Assembly: GCF_000372645.1 (NCBI RefSeq)
Contig: NZ_APMP01000016.1
Coordinates: 22,437-86,436, forward strand
Source: Caulobacter vibrioides OR37
Lineage (GTDB): Bacteria > Pseudomonadota > Alphaproteobacteria > Caulobacterales > Caulobacteraceae
Direction of reading: 5' to 3'
Length of the DNA stretch: 64,000 nucleotides
Shown: piece after piece, positions 41,269 through 51,715 of the stretch
Position numbering within the stretch: position 1 is the stretch's first letter
Layout: the number at the start of each line of letters is the position of its first letter
Translations under genes and position numbers: made by a program
The notes under the pieces: model-generated
Database searches by the model: none
Seen by the model: only the letters and a program-made list of their open reading frames with translations
What the model was told of the DNA's origin: nothing

Positions 41269-43056
41269 ATGAAGCAGTTCTTCCTGACCGTCGCCGGCGT
41301 TTTCGTCGGCCTTTTGCTGTTCGTGGTCGGAGTGCCTTTCCTCCTGGTCGTCATGGCCGCCGGCGCCGCGCGCCCCGCGCCGATTCCGGCCCACGCGGTG
41401 CTTCAGCTGGACTTGCGCGGCGGCCTGCCCGACCAGGATCCCAAGAGCCCGTTCGCCGCCTTCAGCGGCGGCGGCGCCGGTTCGGTGATGTCGATCATCG
41501 ACACGCTGCGGCGCGCCGAAAAGGACGACAAGGTCGCCGCGGTTCTGGTGCGACTGCCCGAGGGCGGCGTCGCCCCCGCCGCGGCCGACGAGCTCCGCCT
41601 GGCCTTCAAGCACTTCCGCGAAACCGGCAAGAAGCCGATCTACGCCCACAGCCAAGGGCTCTATCCGTCGGGCATGATCACCTCGACCTACATGCTGGGC
41701 GCGTCCAGCGACGAGCTTTGGATGCAGCCCGACAGCAGTTTCCAGGCCGTCGGCGTCTCCAGCGAGTCGATGTTCTTCAAGCGCTTCTTCGACAAGTACG
41801 GCGTCAAGGCCGACTACGAGCAGCGCTATGAGTACAAGAACGCGGTCAATCCCTACCTCTACAGCGACTACACGCCCGCCCACCGGGAATCGACGCTGTC
41901 GTGGATGGGTTCCGTCTATCGCTCGGCCCTGACCAGCGCGGCGGCCGACCGCAAGCGCGACCCGGCCCAGCTGATCAGGACCCTGGAGGCGGGCCCCTAC
42001 AGCGCCCAGGAAGCCCAGGCCAAGGGCCTGATCGACAAGGTCGGCCAGGTCGCCGAGATCGAGGCCTACGCCCTCGACAAGGCCGGCAAGGGCGCGAAGA
42101 TGATCGACTTCGACGACTACGCCGCGCGGAGCAAGCCGCCGGCGGTCAAGACCGGCCCGGCCATCGCGGTGATCGGGGCCGAAGGCGCCATCGTCACCGG
42201 CGCGGGCGGCGGCGGCTCGCCGTTCAGCGGCGACAGCAACGTCTATTCCGACGACGTGGCCAAGGCCTTCAAGGCGGCGGCCGACGACAAGGACGTCAAG
42301 GCGATCGTCTTCCGAGTCTCCTCGCCCGGCGGCTCGGACACGGCCTCGGAGCAGATCCTGGCGGCCATGAAGAGCGCCAAGGCGGCCGGCAAGCCCGTCG
42401 TGGTCAGCATGGGGACCTACGCGGCCTCGGGCGGCTACTGGATCTCCAGCCAGGCCAATTCGATCGTGGCCGAGCCCTCGACCCTGACCGGCTCGATCGG
42501 CGTCTATGGCGGCAAGTTCGCACTGGGTGACGCCCTCGCCCGCTTCGGCGTCGACACCAAGGACCTGCACGTCGGCGGCGACTATTCGGAGGCGTTCGGC
42601 TCGGCCCAGGGCTTCTCCCCCGACCAGCGCGCCAAGTTCGCCGGCTGGATGGACCGCATCTACGCCGGCTTCGTCAGCCGCGTGGCCGAGGGGCGCAAGC
42701 TGCCGGTGGCCCGGGTGCGCGAGATCGCCAAGGGCCGCGTCTGGACCGGGGAGCAGGCCAAACAGCTGGGCCTGGTCGACGAGCTGGGCGGCTTCTACCA
42801 GGCCATCGACAAGGCCAAGGCCCTGGCCAAGCTGGACGGCGACGTGCGCCTCAAGCGCGTGGACGGCGCCAAGTCGCCGTTCGAGGCCTTCGAGAAGTTC
42901 CTTGGCGTCTCCGAGACCTCGGCCCGCACGCTGGCGGCCGCCGCCTGGGTGCTGGGCGACCCGCGCTCGCAGGCGATCCTCGACGAAATGGCCAAGGCCC
43001 GCCTCCGCGCGGCCCCCGGCGGTGCGGCGGTGCTGGCGGATACGCCGGTGCGGTAA
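41269..43056 (+). CDS. sppA: Signal peptide peptidase SppA, 67-kDa type
   Basis: SppA degrades leftover signal peptides in the inner membrane. The 595-residue protein has an N-terminal membrane anchor (about 5-33) and two S49 domains. The catalytic pair of the long form is visible: general-base lysine K190 in YEYKNAVNP in the first domain, and nucleophile S387 in TYAASGGYWIS in the second. The ATG at 41269 is chosen because the membrane segment follows directly; an earlier frame start at 41197 lacks support. A strong terminator follows. Confidence 0.95.
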   Translation: MKQFFLTVAGVFVGLLLFVVGVPFLLVVMAAGAARPAPIPAHAVLQLDLRGGLPDQDPKSPFAAFSGGGAGSVMSIIDTLRRAEKDDKVAAVLVRLPEGGVAPAAADELRLAFKHFRETGKKPIYAHSQGLYPSGMITSTYMLGASSDELWMQPDSSFQAVGVSSESMFFKRFFDKYGVKADYEQRYEYKNAVNPYLYSDYTPAHRESTLSWMGSVYRSALTSAAADRKRDPAQLIRTLEAGPYSAQEAQAKGLIDKVGQVAEIEAYALDKAGKGAKMIDFDDYAARSKPPAVKTGPAIAVIGAEGAIVTGAGGGGSPFSGDSNVYSDDVAKAFKAAADDKDVKAIVFRVSSPGGSDTASEQILAAMKSAKAAGKPVVVSMGTYAASGGYWISSQANSIVAEPSTLTGSIGVYGGKFALGDALARFGVDTKDLHVGGDYSEAFGSAQGFSPDQRAKFAGWMDRIYAGFVSRVAEGRKLPVARVREIAKGRVWTGEQAKQLGLVDELGGFYQAIDKAKALAKLDGDVRLKRVDGAKSPFEAFEKFLGVSETSARTLAAAAWVLGDPRSQAILDEMAKARLRAAPGGAAVLADTPVR

Positions 43057-43083
43057 GGGGCTAGCGAAGGCTGAAAGAGCGAA

Positions 43084-43113
43084 AGGCCGTCCGGTTCGCC
43101 GGGCGGCCTTTTT
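43084..43113 (+). terminator. Rho-independent terminator after sppA
   Basis: AGGCCGTCCGG (43084-43094) pairs with CCGGGCGGCCT (43099-43109), with one G-U pair and a stable TTCG loop, followed by TTTTT. It lies 27 bp after the sppA stop. Confidence 0.93.
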
Positions 43114-43425
43114 CATGAGGCGAGGGGGACGCCGAGGTCGGAACTCGCCCCTCTTCAGCCGGAGGCGCCGACCGCCACGACGACCGTTCCTAAGAAGGCT
43201 CTCCAAAACCTCTTTATCACGCCGGTCCGGGAGACGCATTCAGACCGAAAGGACGGGCGAGTTCCTCGGCGGGCCAGCCGGTCACACCTGGGTCGAAGAC
43301 CAAAGAGAGAGGCCTGATCTCGAGATGGCCTGAGTCCATTTTCCGATCGGAACGATCGGCGAGATCTCCCAGCCGACGTTCAAGACCGCGGGCGACAGGG
43401 GCGCACGAAAGGAAGACGGACAAAA
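43114..43425. other. Intergenic stretch without a recognised gene
   Basis: About 310 bp lie between the ends of the convergent sppA and receptor genes. Only weak, high-GC open frames are present and none has a good ribosome site or family pattern. The only structured element is the receptor-gene terminator at the right edge. Confidence 0.6.
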
Positions 43426-43456
43426 AGAAAGCGGCGGGTCCTTTCGAACCCGCCGC
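43422..43456 (-). terminator. Terminator of the TonB-dependent receptor gene
   Basis: GCGGCGGGT (43431-43439) and ACCCGCCGC (43448-43456) form a 9-bp stem. On the minus strand it is followed by TTTCTTTTTG (from 43430 down), as expected for a Rho-independent terminator 29 bp after the receptor stop. Confidence 0.88.
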
Positions 43457-43484
43457 CCGTTTAATCCAAACCTAGATGGTTAGA

Positions 43485-46400
43485 TTAGAAGGCCCAGTCG
43501 AAGCCCAGACGCACGTAGCGCGGCGTTTGGTACTCGATCGGCTTCTTGTAGTTGACGTCCACGGAGCTGGCGCTCGAGTCGCCCACTTCGTAGTTCTGGG
43601 TGACGTTCTTCTGGTTGAAGACGTTGAACACGTCGGCGCGCAGCGTCAGGCCGCCCGGGACGAAGCCCATACTGGGGACCGTGTAACGGATCTGCAGGTC
43701 GAGGTTCGAATACCAGTCGCCCTTGAAGGCCGAACCGCGCGGCACCGGCACCGAAGTGGTGCCGTTATAGCACCAGCGCGAAGCCGCGCCGTAGGAGGCG
43801 GCGTAGGGATCGTAGTTCGGATCGTTTTGATCGCGGCCGTAGTAGCCGATGCAGCCGTAGTGACGCGGCGAGGTGACCGTCGCGTTGCCGCCGATCTGCA
43901 GATTATCCGTGATCGCGTAAGCGCCGTACAGCTTGAACTGATGCCCACGATGGTTGGGCAGCAGACCCTTGGCGTATTCTTCCAGACCCGGGTGGTCGAA
44001 ATCTTGGGTCGAACCCGCGTCAGTTTGAGCACTGTTGCCGGCGTCGGACTTCACGGTGCCTTCATAGTTCCCGTACAGCCGCGAGAGCGTGTACGAGCCG
44101 TTCAGCATCCATTTGCCGTCCCAAGCGCGAGCGAACGACAGCTCTAGCGCCGTGTATTCGCGAACCGCCTTCGGGTTGCCGATATCGGCCGCCGTCAGGT
44201 TGATCTTCTTGCCCGCGAGCGGCGTCGGCAGATCCGTCCGAACAATGATGGTCGTATTCTGCCCCGGCGTAGCGACGACGTAGTCGTCATCGCCGCCAAA
44301 ATCGCTCGCGGCGGTCGAGCATCCAGCCACGGTCGGGTTACGCGCGCACCAGTTCACGATCGCGCTATCGACGGCGATATCCTCGGCGGTCCGACCCAGG
44401 TAGCGATAGGTCAGCGTGGCGCCGGCCTTCCAGAGCGGATTGAACTTGTGCTCGAAGCCGACGGTGAACTCGTCTTCGTAGCTGGCTTTCAGACCAATGG
44501 CGGCCTTGGAAAGGGCCGGCTCCTGAGTGCCTCGACCGCTAACGATACAACCACGCGACGTGACAGACCCGACAGGACCAGCGGGGCAGGTGGAGGTGCC
44601 GTTGGCCGCATTGAACTTGGGGTTATCGATCTGGGCGCCGAGGGCCGTAGGCTTCTTCGTCACCGGGTCGATGAACGCATTATAGCTCAGTCCACCATCC
44701 GGCGGCAGGAAGTAGGCGAAGTAGTAGAGGTCGGCGCCGCGGAACGACAGGTTCGAAGCCGGCGGGATGAAGGAACGACCATAAGTCGCGAAAGCCTTGG
44801 TATGGCCGTCGCCAAAGACATCGTAGCTGATCGCAAGTCGAGCGGCCCAGTTGTCCTTCAGATTGAGGACCTGCTCCCCTCTCAGGTTATCTAGTTTGAA
44901 AATATCATCCCGGGCGCCGATTTGCAGGTTCACCCGATCCGTCACATCCCAAGAATCTTGGATGTAGAAAGCTTCGTTAGCCCCCGTGACTTTAGATCCA
45001 CCAAAGTTCGACACGCGAACGCGGACATATTCTTGGTTGAACGGCAGACCAAGGCGAGTTGCCGTGTTGGGGGAACGGACGCGCCCGTAATTATAGGAGA
45101 GACCGCCCGACTGCAGCGAACTGTGGAATAGATCCGTGCTTTCGTGATCGTAACCGGTACGCACGTGGTGCTTACCGAAGATATCGAAGTAGAAATCACC
45201 ATCAACGCGATAGAATTTACGGACCGTGTTGTCGATGTTGGTCGCCTGGTTCGCAACCGGCGTCGGGCCAAAAGCGATGGCGGTGCCGTCAACGCGCGCA
45301 TCACTCACGTAGGAGAAGCCCGTCGAGCCAGGCAGCGTGTAGTCCTCGTCACGGCTGTGGCCGTAGGCGGCGGACAAAGTGAACCAATCGGTAAACGAGC
45401 CCGTATACTTGGCGATCCAGTTGTTGCCGCCGCTCTTGAATTTCGTGCCATCCGCCGCGGCGCCGATGGTGTCGGTCGTCGGATCATAGGCGTAGTTGCG
45501 GCGCGAGGTGATCTGCGACGTATTGAACTGGGTGTATTCGAAGTGTTGCTTGTCGGTCAGATAACCGTCGAGCTTGAAGCCGTAGAACGGGCTGGCGCTA
45601 CGATCCTCGCGATAGCTCTTCGACGTGATGCCGGCGCCGGTCGATTGGATGTCGTTGACCTGATACAGGCCGTAGGCGAACAGGCGGTCCTTGATGATCG
45701 GGCCGCCAGCTTCGATGATATATTCCTTGCGGTCGGACGAAGCGCGCGAGTTCTTGGTCGCGTAGGTGTCCGGCGAGTGCTCCTGCAGGTCGCTGAGTTG
45801 GAAGTTGCCGTGAACGGCGAACTTGAACTCGTTGGTGCCCGACTTGGTCACGGCGTTCAGCACGCCGCCCGTCGCGCGACCATATTCGGCCGGCAGACCA
45901 CCAGTCTTCACATCGACCGACTTGTAGAAATCGAACGGCACGGTGGCGCCGCCGACGTAGGTGTCGAAGTTCGTGATGTTCAGGCCGTTGATGTAGAACG
46001 CGTTTTCACCCGCCGACGAGCCGCCGATCGTGGGAACCGCCGAACCGTCGGTGTTGGAGAAGCCCGACACGGCCTTGACCACGCCCGGCGCCAGCAGGGC
46101 GACGCCCGTAATGTTGCGCGGCAGGGGAACTTGCTTCTGCAGGGTTTCGACGTCGAGCGTCAGCCCCTTGGTCGACTGCGAGAAGTCCAGCTGCGGGTTG
46201 GCGGTGGCGGTGATCACCACCTCGGAGACAGTCTCACCGGCCGCCGGCAGCGTGAAGCTGTAGGCCGAGGTGCCGCCCACCGCGACCTGGACGTTGCCGT
46301 CATTGGTCGACTGGTAGCCTTGCTTGGAGATGGCGACCGAGTAGCCGCCGCCCGGAATCAGCGGAACGCGGAATTGGCCGGTTTCATCGGTCGTGAGGTC

Positions 46401-46637
46401 GCGCGAGAAGCCCTGAGCCAAGGACTTGATCGTGACCTTCGCGCCCGTGACGGGAGCGCCGGAGCCATCCCGGACGGTGCCGGTCAGCGTACCGCTCGTA
46501 TAGTCTTGAGCCGAAGCGATCGTCGGAACGACGGTCGCCACGGTCGCGACCGTCAGCGGCGCGGCGATAGCCGCTAGGCCGGCGAGCAACGTCGTCGTCA
46601 TCAGGCGCGCGCGTGCGCTGCCTTTGGTCGAATTCAT
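43485..46637 (-). CDS. Oar-like TonB-dependent outer-membrane receptor
   Basis: This 1050-residue outer-membrane protein imports a large ligand with energy from TonB. It has a signal peptide to about residue 43 (PTIASA end), a carboxypeptidase-regulatory-like beta-sandwich (about 48-135, GTLTGTVRDGSGAPVTGAKV), a plug domain (about 145-275, with GGSSAGENAFYINGLNITNF), and a long beta-barrel ending in RLGFDWAF with a terminal aromatic residue. This layout is that of Oar/SusC-type receptors. The ATG at 46635-46637 is preferred over a TTG three codons upstream. No transport partner is adjacent, so the substrate is not evident. Confidence 0.93.
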   Translation of the reverse strand: MNSTKGSARARLMTTTLLAGLAAIAAPLTVATVATVVPTIASAQDYTSGTLTGTVRDGSGAPVTGAKVTIKSLAQGFSRDLTTDETGQFRVPLIPGGGYSVAISKQGYQSTNDGNVQVAVGGTSAYSFTLPAAGETVSEVVITATANPQLDFSQSTKGLTLDVETLQKQVPLPRNITGVALLAPGVVKAVSGFSNTDGSAVPTIGGSSAGENAFYINGLNITNFDTYVGGATVPFDFYKSVDVKTGGLPAEYGRATGGVLNAVTKSGTNEFKFAVHGNFQLSDLQEHSPDTYATKNSRASSDRKEYIIEAGGPIIKDRLFAYGLYQVNDIQSTGAGITSKSYREDRSASPFYGFKLDGYLTDKQHFEYTQFNTSQITSRRNYAYDPTTDTIGAAADGTKFKSGGNNWIAKYTGSFTDWFTLSAAYGHSRDEDYTLPGSTGFSYVSDARVDGTAIAFGPTPVANQATNIDNTVRKFYRVDGDFYFDIFGKHHVRTGYDHESTDLFHSSLQSGGLSYNYGRVRSPNTATRLGLPFNQEYVRVRVSNFGGSKVTGANEAFYIQDSWDVTDRVNLQIGARDDIFKLDNLRGEQVLNLKDNWAARLAISYDVFGDGHTKAFATYGRSFIPPASNLSFRGADLYYFAYFLPPDGGLSYNAFIDPVTKKPTALGAQIDNPKFNAANGTSTCPAGPVGSVTSRGCIVSGRGTQEPALSKAAIGLKASYEDEFTVGFEHKFNPLWKAGATLTYRYLGRTAEDIAVDSAIVNWCARNPTVAGCSTAASDFGGDDDYVVATPGQNTTIIVRTDLPTPLAGKKINLTAADIGNPKAVREYTALELSFARAWDGKWMLNGSYTLSRLYGNYEGTVKSDAGNSAQTDAGSTQDFDHPGLEEYAKGLLPNHRGHQFKLYGAYAITDNLQIGGNATVTSPRHYGCIGYYGRDQNDPNYDPYAASYGAASRWCYNGTTSVPVPRGSAFKGDWYSNLDLQIRYTVPSMGFVPGGLTLRADVFNVFNQKNVTQNYEVGDSSASSVDVNYKKPIEYQTPRYVRLGFDWAF

Positions 46638-47246
46638 GCTTTTCAATCCCCTCTAAGCGTGGCGCTGGCGGCAAGCTGGACGAGGAACCCCTCTAGAAAC
46701 CTTTGTCCAACCTGGAGCGGAAATCCGCCGAAGTGCGCCACGAGATCACTGGTGTCCCGGAAACATTTTCCCCGGTTGGAGGGACGTTAGGAGCCCGCGG
46801 AGCCGGGGGTCAATTGTCATTGCAAATCTGTAATCCACATCTGCCCGGCGTGTCGCAAAAACGCCACAGGGCGGCCACTTTTCGAAAGATCGACGCTCCA
46901 TCTCGATACCCGAAACTCGACGGACCGGAGGCCATGCTCGGCATCCTCTTGTTTCGATGGGACTATCCTGCACTTCAAGAACGCGGTTCTCGAGGCTTTG
47001 GGCCTCGAAAGCCAGCGCGATGAGAATTTCCCCGCGAGCGTTGACACACAACAGATCATGCCCGTCAGGGCGGAAAATTCGTGAAAGTTTTTTGAAGAAA
47101 GGCCGCTAGACAAATAACGCCACCGCGTCGGCGCCAACGCGCTGGGCGCCGTTTCGGCCTGTTGTGACCATTGCCTAGGCGCCTCGCGCCCGCGAAGATG
47201 GGGCGGCGGCGGAACGCGCCGCGCGTCTTTAGAACCCAGCGGTCTC
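46638..47246. other. Promoter region of the receptor gene and the DUF442 gene
   Basis: About 610 bp separate two divergent genes. I find no open frame with a ribosome site and family pattern. The part near the receptor start is less GC-rich, as expected for a promoter. No CtrA box or member of the repeat families is seen here. Confidence 0.6.
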
Positions 47247-47654
47247 ATGAGCGATTTTCGACGCGTCAACGACTCCATCACCGTCAGCCCGCAGGTCGCC
47301 GAGGCCGACATGGCCCGGGCGGCGGCCGAGGGATTCGTTCTGGTGATCAACAACCGCCCCGACGGCGAGGACCCCAGCCAGCCGCCCGGCGCGGCGATCG
47401 AGGCGGCGGCGCGCGCGGCGGGCATGGACTATCTGCACGTGCCGGTGCGCGGCGGGCCGACGCCGGAGCAGGTCGAGACGGTCCGCGCGGCGGTCGAGGC
47501 GGCCCAGGGGCCCGTGCTGGCCTTCTGTCGTTCGGGCACGCGCTCGATCGTCACCTGGTCGATCGGCCGGGCCCTGGCGGGCGAGGATCGCCAGACCCTG
47601 GTGGATCAGGGCCGCGAGGCCGGCTACGACCTGTCGGGCGTCTTGCCGGCCTGA
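47247..47654 (+). CDS. DUF442/TIGR01244 phosphatase-like sulfur transferase
   Basis: This 135-residue protein has the dual-specificity-phosphatase-like motif FCRSGTRSIV, with C94 and R99 in C-x5-R. The start FRRVNDSITVSPQVAEADM and INNRPDGEDPSQPPG are typical of the DUF442 (beta-lactamase hydrolase-like protein) family linked to sulfide oxidation in Bigs/Blh systems. Here it stands alone rather than fused to an MBL domain, although an MBL hydrolase gene lies nearby at 47901. Its substrate is not known. Confidence 0.88.
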   Translation: MSDFRRVNDSITVSPQVAEADMARAAAEGFVLVINNRPDGEDPSQPPGAAIEAAARAAGMDYLHVPVRGGPTPEQVETVRAAVEAAQGPVLAFCRSGTRSIVTWSIGRALAGEDRQTLVDQGREAGYDLSGVLPA

Positions 47655-47657
47655 TGC

Positions 47658-47804
47658 TTAATAGGCGCCCGCCTCGCGGGCCGCCATCGGCGTCGGTTCG
47701 GGATGGCAGCTGGCCAAAACGAACTGCGCCAGAATGATACACAGGATGGCGAAGGCCGCGCGCTGGAGCCGTTTTGATACAAAAATCGCCGCGTCCGCCG
47801 CCAT
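47658..47804 (-). CDS. Small lipoprotein (48 residues)
   Basis: A short frame with a GGAGAG ribosome site upstream encodes a 48-residue protein. Residues 15-31 are hydrophobic (AAFAILCIILAQFVLA) and run into a lipobox LASC (C33), followed by a short hydrophilic tail (HPEPTPMAAREAGAY). This looks like a small lipoprotein, comparable in size to entericidin-type peptides, but no family is recognised. It ends 3 bp from the convergent DUF442 gene. Confidence 0.6.
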   Translation of the reverse strand: MAADAAIFVSKRLQRAAFAILCIILAQFVLASCHPEPTPMAAREAGAY

Positions 47805-47900
47805 GGTCGTCTCTCCGGAGGTTACCGGCAACGCCCAGCGCAAGACCGGCGCCGTCGAGGGTCTCCTCTCGGGATCCGCTGCTGTTTCGGGAAGGTCGCC

Positions 47901-48791
47901 ATGATCCCTTTCGTTCGTGAGCTGGCGTTCGAATACGGGCGATGCGACCAGGTCTCGCCGCTGATCCGGCGGGTCATCGCCCGCAATCCGGGGCCGTTCA
48001 CCTATACCGGCACCGGCGTCTATATCGTCGGCCAGGGCGAGGTGGCGGTGATCGATCCGGGGCCGGACCTGCCCGAGCATCTGGAGGCCCTGAAGGCGGC
48101 CCTGGCCGGCGAGACGGTGACGCACGTGCTGGTCACCCACCACCATCTGGACCACTCGCCCCTGGCCCATCCGCTGGCCCGGCTGTTCGGGGCCAAGGTC
48201 CATGGCCTGCCCGCCCCGGCCCCGCAGGCCAGCGACAGCCCGGCCCTGGAAGAAGGCGCCGACGATCGTTTCCGGCCCGATATCGAACTGGCCGACGGCG
48301 ATGTCGTCTCCGGCCCCGGCTGGACCCTGGAGGCCGTGACCACGCCGGGCCACACCTCCAACCACGTCTGTTTCGCGCTGCGCGAGGAGAACGCGCTCTT
48401 CTGCGGCGATCACATCATGGGCTGGTCGACGACGGTGATCACCCCGCCCGACGGCGACATGGGCGACTATTTCGCCAGCCTGGCCAAGGTGCGGGCCCGG
48501 CACTTCGACACGCTGTGGCCCACCCATGGCGCGCCGGTGCGGGAGGTCGGGCCGTTCATCGACGCCTATGTGGCCCATCGCCGAGCGCGGGAAGCCCAGA
48601 TCCTGGACGCGCTGGGCGCGGGGCTCACGACGATCAAGGCGATGGTGCCCAGCCTGTACGCGGCCGTGGACCCGCGACTGCATCCCGCCGCCGCCCATTC
48701 GGTGCTGGCCCACATGATCCAGCTGACCCGCGAAGGCCGCGTCGCCTGCGAGGGCCCTCCCGGTCTCGACGCGACCTACCGGCTCGCCTGA
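47901..48791 (+). CDS. MBL-fold metallo-hydrolase (LACTB2-like)
   Basis: This 296-residue hydrolase has the metal-binding motif THHHLDHS (H80, H82, D84, H85), further ligands in TTPGHTSNHV and FCGDHIMGWST, and WPTHGAP near the end of the fold. The C-terminal about 70 residues (ILDALGAGLTTIKAMVPSLYA and following) look like the winged-helix cap of LACTB2-type proteins, which act on RNA or on small esters. A GGAAGG site precedes the ATG. Its last 16 bp overlap the end of the convergent acyl-CoA ligase fusion gene. Confidence 0.9.
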   Translation: MIPFVRELAFEYGRCDQVSPLIRRVIARNPGPFTYTGTGVYIVGQGEVAVIDPGPDLPEHLEALKAALAGETVTHVLVTHHHLDHSPLAHPLARLFGAKVHGLPAPAPQASDSPALEEGADDRFRPDIELADGDVVSGPGWTLEAVTTPGHTSNHVCFALREENALFCGDHIMGWSTTVITPPDGDMGDYFASLAKVRARHFDTLWPTHGAPVREVGPFIDAYVAHRRAREAQILDALGAGLTTIKAMVPSLYAAVDPRLHPAAAHSVLAHMIQLTREGRVACEGPPGLDATYRLA

Positions 48792-51715
48792 CCGCTCTTC
48801 ACCGCCGCGATCAGATCGCCGATGCGCTGGCAGTTGCGGCCCTGGTCGCCGCCGGCGTCGCGGCCGATCGAACGCATGTCCAGACGCGCGCCCTGGGCGT
48901 CGGCGCGAACGCGCAGAACGAGATCGTCGGTCAGACCGTACCAGAAGCTGCGCGCCATGGCCTCCAGGCGACCATCGGTCGGGTCGTCGGTGACCAGGGT
49001 CATGCCCTTGGCCAGCACGGCGGCCTTGGCGGCCTCGTAGACATCGCCGGGCGCGCGGTTGACGACCAGCGGCCGAGCCGCCGGACAGGTCTCGCCGTTG
49101 ATGGCGGCGATCTCGCGCCCGGCATAGGCCGTCGAGCCGACCGGCAGGCTGGGATCGTCCAGCACGGGCTCGGCCGAGCCGCCGCGCCCGGCCATGGCCG
49201 CGTCCGAGAAGGTCAGCGGCGCCTTCCAGTCGGTGGCGACGTCGTGGATCGGCGGGGCCTTGAAGAGCGCGTCGGCGGCGATCATCACGCCGAAGGTGAC
49301 CGCGGTGATCGCCAGGGCCAGGGCGGCGAGCTTCCAGAGTCGGCCAAAGCCGCCGGCCAGGGCCACGACCAGACCCAGAAGACTGGTCGCCACGCCGAGA
49401 TAGGCCGCCTTCGGGGCCCAGTCGACCGTCATGGCGGCATAGCCCAGGGACTGACCGATCAGGCCCAGCTTGACGCCCAGCGCGCCGCCGCCGACCAGGA
49501 TGGCCGGGGCCAAGGCGATCAGCACGGCGAAATCCAGATAGAGGCTCGCCCAAGCCGGCGGCTTGTCCCGTTTCGTCTCGGCCTTGGCGGACGTTCGGGC
49601 CGAGGCTTTCGACGCGCCGCGCCGGCTCGGGGTTATGGGGGCGGAGAACGGCGCGAGCGCGTCGGCGTTGGCCGCCTCGCTGGGCTCGCGCAGGCGCAGC
49701 GGAGGCTCGGCCGGCGTCGCGGCCGCCTCGCCGGTCGGAAGGTCCGCCGGAGCCTCGGCCTTGGCGACCGCCGCCGCCGCGGCGATAGCGGCGGCCTCGG
49801 CGATGATCGTGTCGGCGACCGACGCCGGTTCGGCCTGGGTCTCGACTTGCGGCTCCGGCTCGGAGCCGGGCGAAGCCTCGGCGGCCGTTTCCGGCTCGGC
49901 TTCCGGCGCGCGGTCGGCTTCCGGTTCGGGCTCCAGCGGCGCGTCGAGCACGGCCTCGGGCTCGATCGCCTCGGCCGGTTCGGGGGCGTAGATCACCGCC
50001 GCGTGGCCGCCATCGGCCGCCGCCAGGGTCGGAGCCGACGCCGGCGAGGGCTGTAGCGGCGTCTCCGGCAACGCGTAGCCGTCGTCGGCCAGACGCTTGC
50101 GGATCAGCTTCTTGTCGATCTTGCCCGTCGCGCCCAGCGGGATGTCGTCGACGAACAGGACGTCGTCCGGCATCCACCACTTGGCGATCTTGCCCTGCAG
50201 GTAATCGATCATCTCCTGCTTCGTCGCGGTCTCGCCGTCCTTCAGCTTGATCAGCAGAACCGGCCGCTCGTCCCACTTGGGATGCGGCTGGCCGACCACC
50301 GCCGCCAGAGCGACCTTGGGGTGGCCCACGGCGATGTTCTCGATCTCGATCGTGCTGATCCACTCGCCGCCGGACTTGACCACGTCCTTGGCCCGGTCGG
50401 TGATCTGCATGAAGCCGTGCTCGTCGATGGTGGCGATGTCGCCGGTGTCGAAGAAGCCTTCCTCGTCCAGGATCTTGCCGCCGGCGCCCCGGAAATATTC
50501 GCCGGCGATGATCGGTCCGCGGATCTTCAGATGGCCGAAGGCGCGGCCGTCGTGCGGCAGACGCTTGTCGTCGTCGTCCTTGAGGCAGATCTCCACGCCC
50601 AGCGGCGGTCGGCCCTGCTTCAGGCGATAGGGCATCTGCTCGTCATAGGACAGCTTTTCGAGGTCGTCGGTCATCACCGACAGAGTCCCCACCGGCGAGG
50701 TCTCGGTCATGCCCCAGGCGTGGACGACCTCGACATCGTACTTGTCGTGGAAGGCGCGGATGATGCTTTCGGGACAGGCCGCCCCGCCGATGACCACCTT
50801 CTTCAGCAGCGGCAGCTTGGCGCCGGTGGCCTCGAGATGCTGCAGCAGCATCTGCCAGACGGTCGGCACGGCGGCCGAGAAGGTGACGCCCTCGGTGTCC
50901 AGCAGCTCGAAGATCGAGGCGCCGTCCATCTTGGCGCCCGGCATGACCATCTTGGCCCCGGTCCCCGGCGCCGAGAAGGCCACGCCCCACGCATTGGCGT
51001 GGAACATCGGCACGACCGGCAGGATCACGTCCTTCTGCGACAGGCCCATCACGTCGGGCTGCAGGGTGATCAGGGTGTGCAGGAAGTTCGAGCGGTGCGA
51101 GTACATCACCCCCTTGGGATCGCCCGTCGTGCCCGAGGTGTAGCAGAGGCCGGCGGCGGTCCCCTCGTCGAATCCGCCCCAGGCGCAGTCGGCGTGGTGC
51201 TGCTCGACCAGGTCCTCATAGGCGAGCAGGCCCTTGAAGTGCGGCGCATCGGCGGCGGGCGCGAACTGTGACGGCATGTGCTCGCGATCGGTGAACACCA
51301 CCACGTGCTCGACATGCGGCAGACGCGGCAGAATCGCCGAGAGGATCGGCAGGAAGGTCAGGTCGGTGAAGATCAGCCGGTCGCCCGCGTGGTCGGCGAT
51401 CCAGGCGATCTGCTCGGGAAAGAGCCGCGGGTTGAGGGTGTGGCAGACCGCGCCGATGCCCATGATCCCGTACCAGGCCTCGATGTGGCGGCCGGTGTTC
51501 CACGCCAGGGTGCCGACTCGATCGCCCGGCTTGATCCCCAAAGCCAGCAGGGCGTTGGAGACGCGCTTGGCCCGATCGCGGATCTGGGCGTAGGTCGTGC
51601 GCACGATCGGGCCCTCGACCGATCGGCTGACCACCTCGCGATGACCGTGCCAGAGCGCGGCATGGTCGATGATCTTGTCGAGGGTCAGCGCCCCGTGTTG
51701 CATCAGGCCTTGCAT
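48776..51715 (-). CDS. Long acyl-CoA ligase fused to membrane and DUF1499 domains
   Basis: This is an unusual 979-residue fusion. Residues 1-545 form an AMP-forming fatty-acyl-CoA ligase: [12 protein letters not shown] at 191-202, [32 protein letters not shown], and [15 protein letters not shown]. Residues about 550-725 are a low-complexity Ala/Pro/Glu linker. About 728-850 contain three to four membrane segments. The last about 110 residues, with [20 protein letters not shown] and [14 protein letters not shown], match DUF1499. The frame is continuous and no internal ribosome site was noticed at the junctions. The fusion would tether acyl-CoA formation to the inner membrane. The start at 51713-51715 has GGAG upstream; an ATG four codons later is an alternative. 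Confidence 0.85.
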   Translation of the reverse strand: MQGLMQHGALTLDKIIDHAALWHGHREVVSRSVEGPIVRTTYAQIRDRAKRVSNALLALGIKPGDRVGTLAWNTGRHIEAWYGIMGIGAVCHTLNPRLFPEQIAWIADHAGDRLIFTDLTFLPILSAILPRLPHVEHVVVFTDREHMPSQFAPAADAPHFKGLLAYEDLVEQHHADCAWGGFDEGTAAGLCYTSGTTGDPKGVMYSHRSNFLHTLITLQPDVMGLSQKDVILPVVPMFHANAWGVAFSAPGTGAKMVMPGAKMDGASIFELLDTEGVTFSAAVPTVWQMLLQHLEATGAKLPLLKKVVIGGAACPESIIRAFHDKYDVEVVHAWGMTETSPVGTLSVMTDDLEKLSYDEQMPYRLKQGRPPLGVEICLKDDDDKRLPHDGRAFGHLKIRGPIIAGEYFRGAGGKILDEEGFFDTGDIATIDEHGFMQITDRAKDVVKSGGEWISTIEIENIAVGHPKVALAAVVGQPHPKWDERPVLLIKLKDGETATKQEMIDYLQGKIAKWWMPDDVLFVDDIPLGATGKIDKKLIRKRLADDGYALPETPLQPSPASAPTLAAADGGHAAVIYAPEPAEAIEPEAVLDAPLEPEPEADRAPEAEPETAAEASPGSEPEPQVETQAEPASVADTIIAEAAAIAAAAAVAKAEAPADLPTGEAAATPAEPPLRLREPSEAANADALAPFSAPITPSRRGASKASARTSAKAETKRDKPPAWASLYLDFAVLIALAPAILVGGGALGVKLGLIGQSLGYAAMTVDWAPKAAYLGVATSLLGLVVALAGGFGRLWKLAALALAITAVTFGVMIAADALFKAPPIHDVATDWKAPLTFSDAAMAGRGGSAEPVLDDPSLPVGSTAYAGREIAAINGETCPAARPLVVNRAPGDVYEAAKAAVLAKGMTLVTDDPTDGRLEAMARSFWYGLTDDLVLRVRADAQGARLDMRSIGRDAGGDQGRNCQRIGDLIAAVKSGQASR

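Noticed and set aside
47658..50363. 901-codon minus-strand frame
   Set aside because: It runs through the acyl-CoA ligase fusion and the MBL gene in the wrong frame; only the last 48 codons form a plausible gene.
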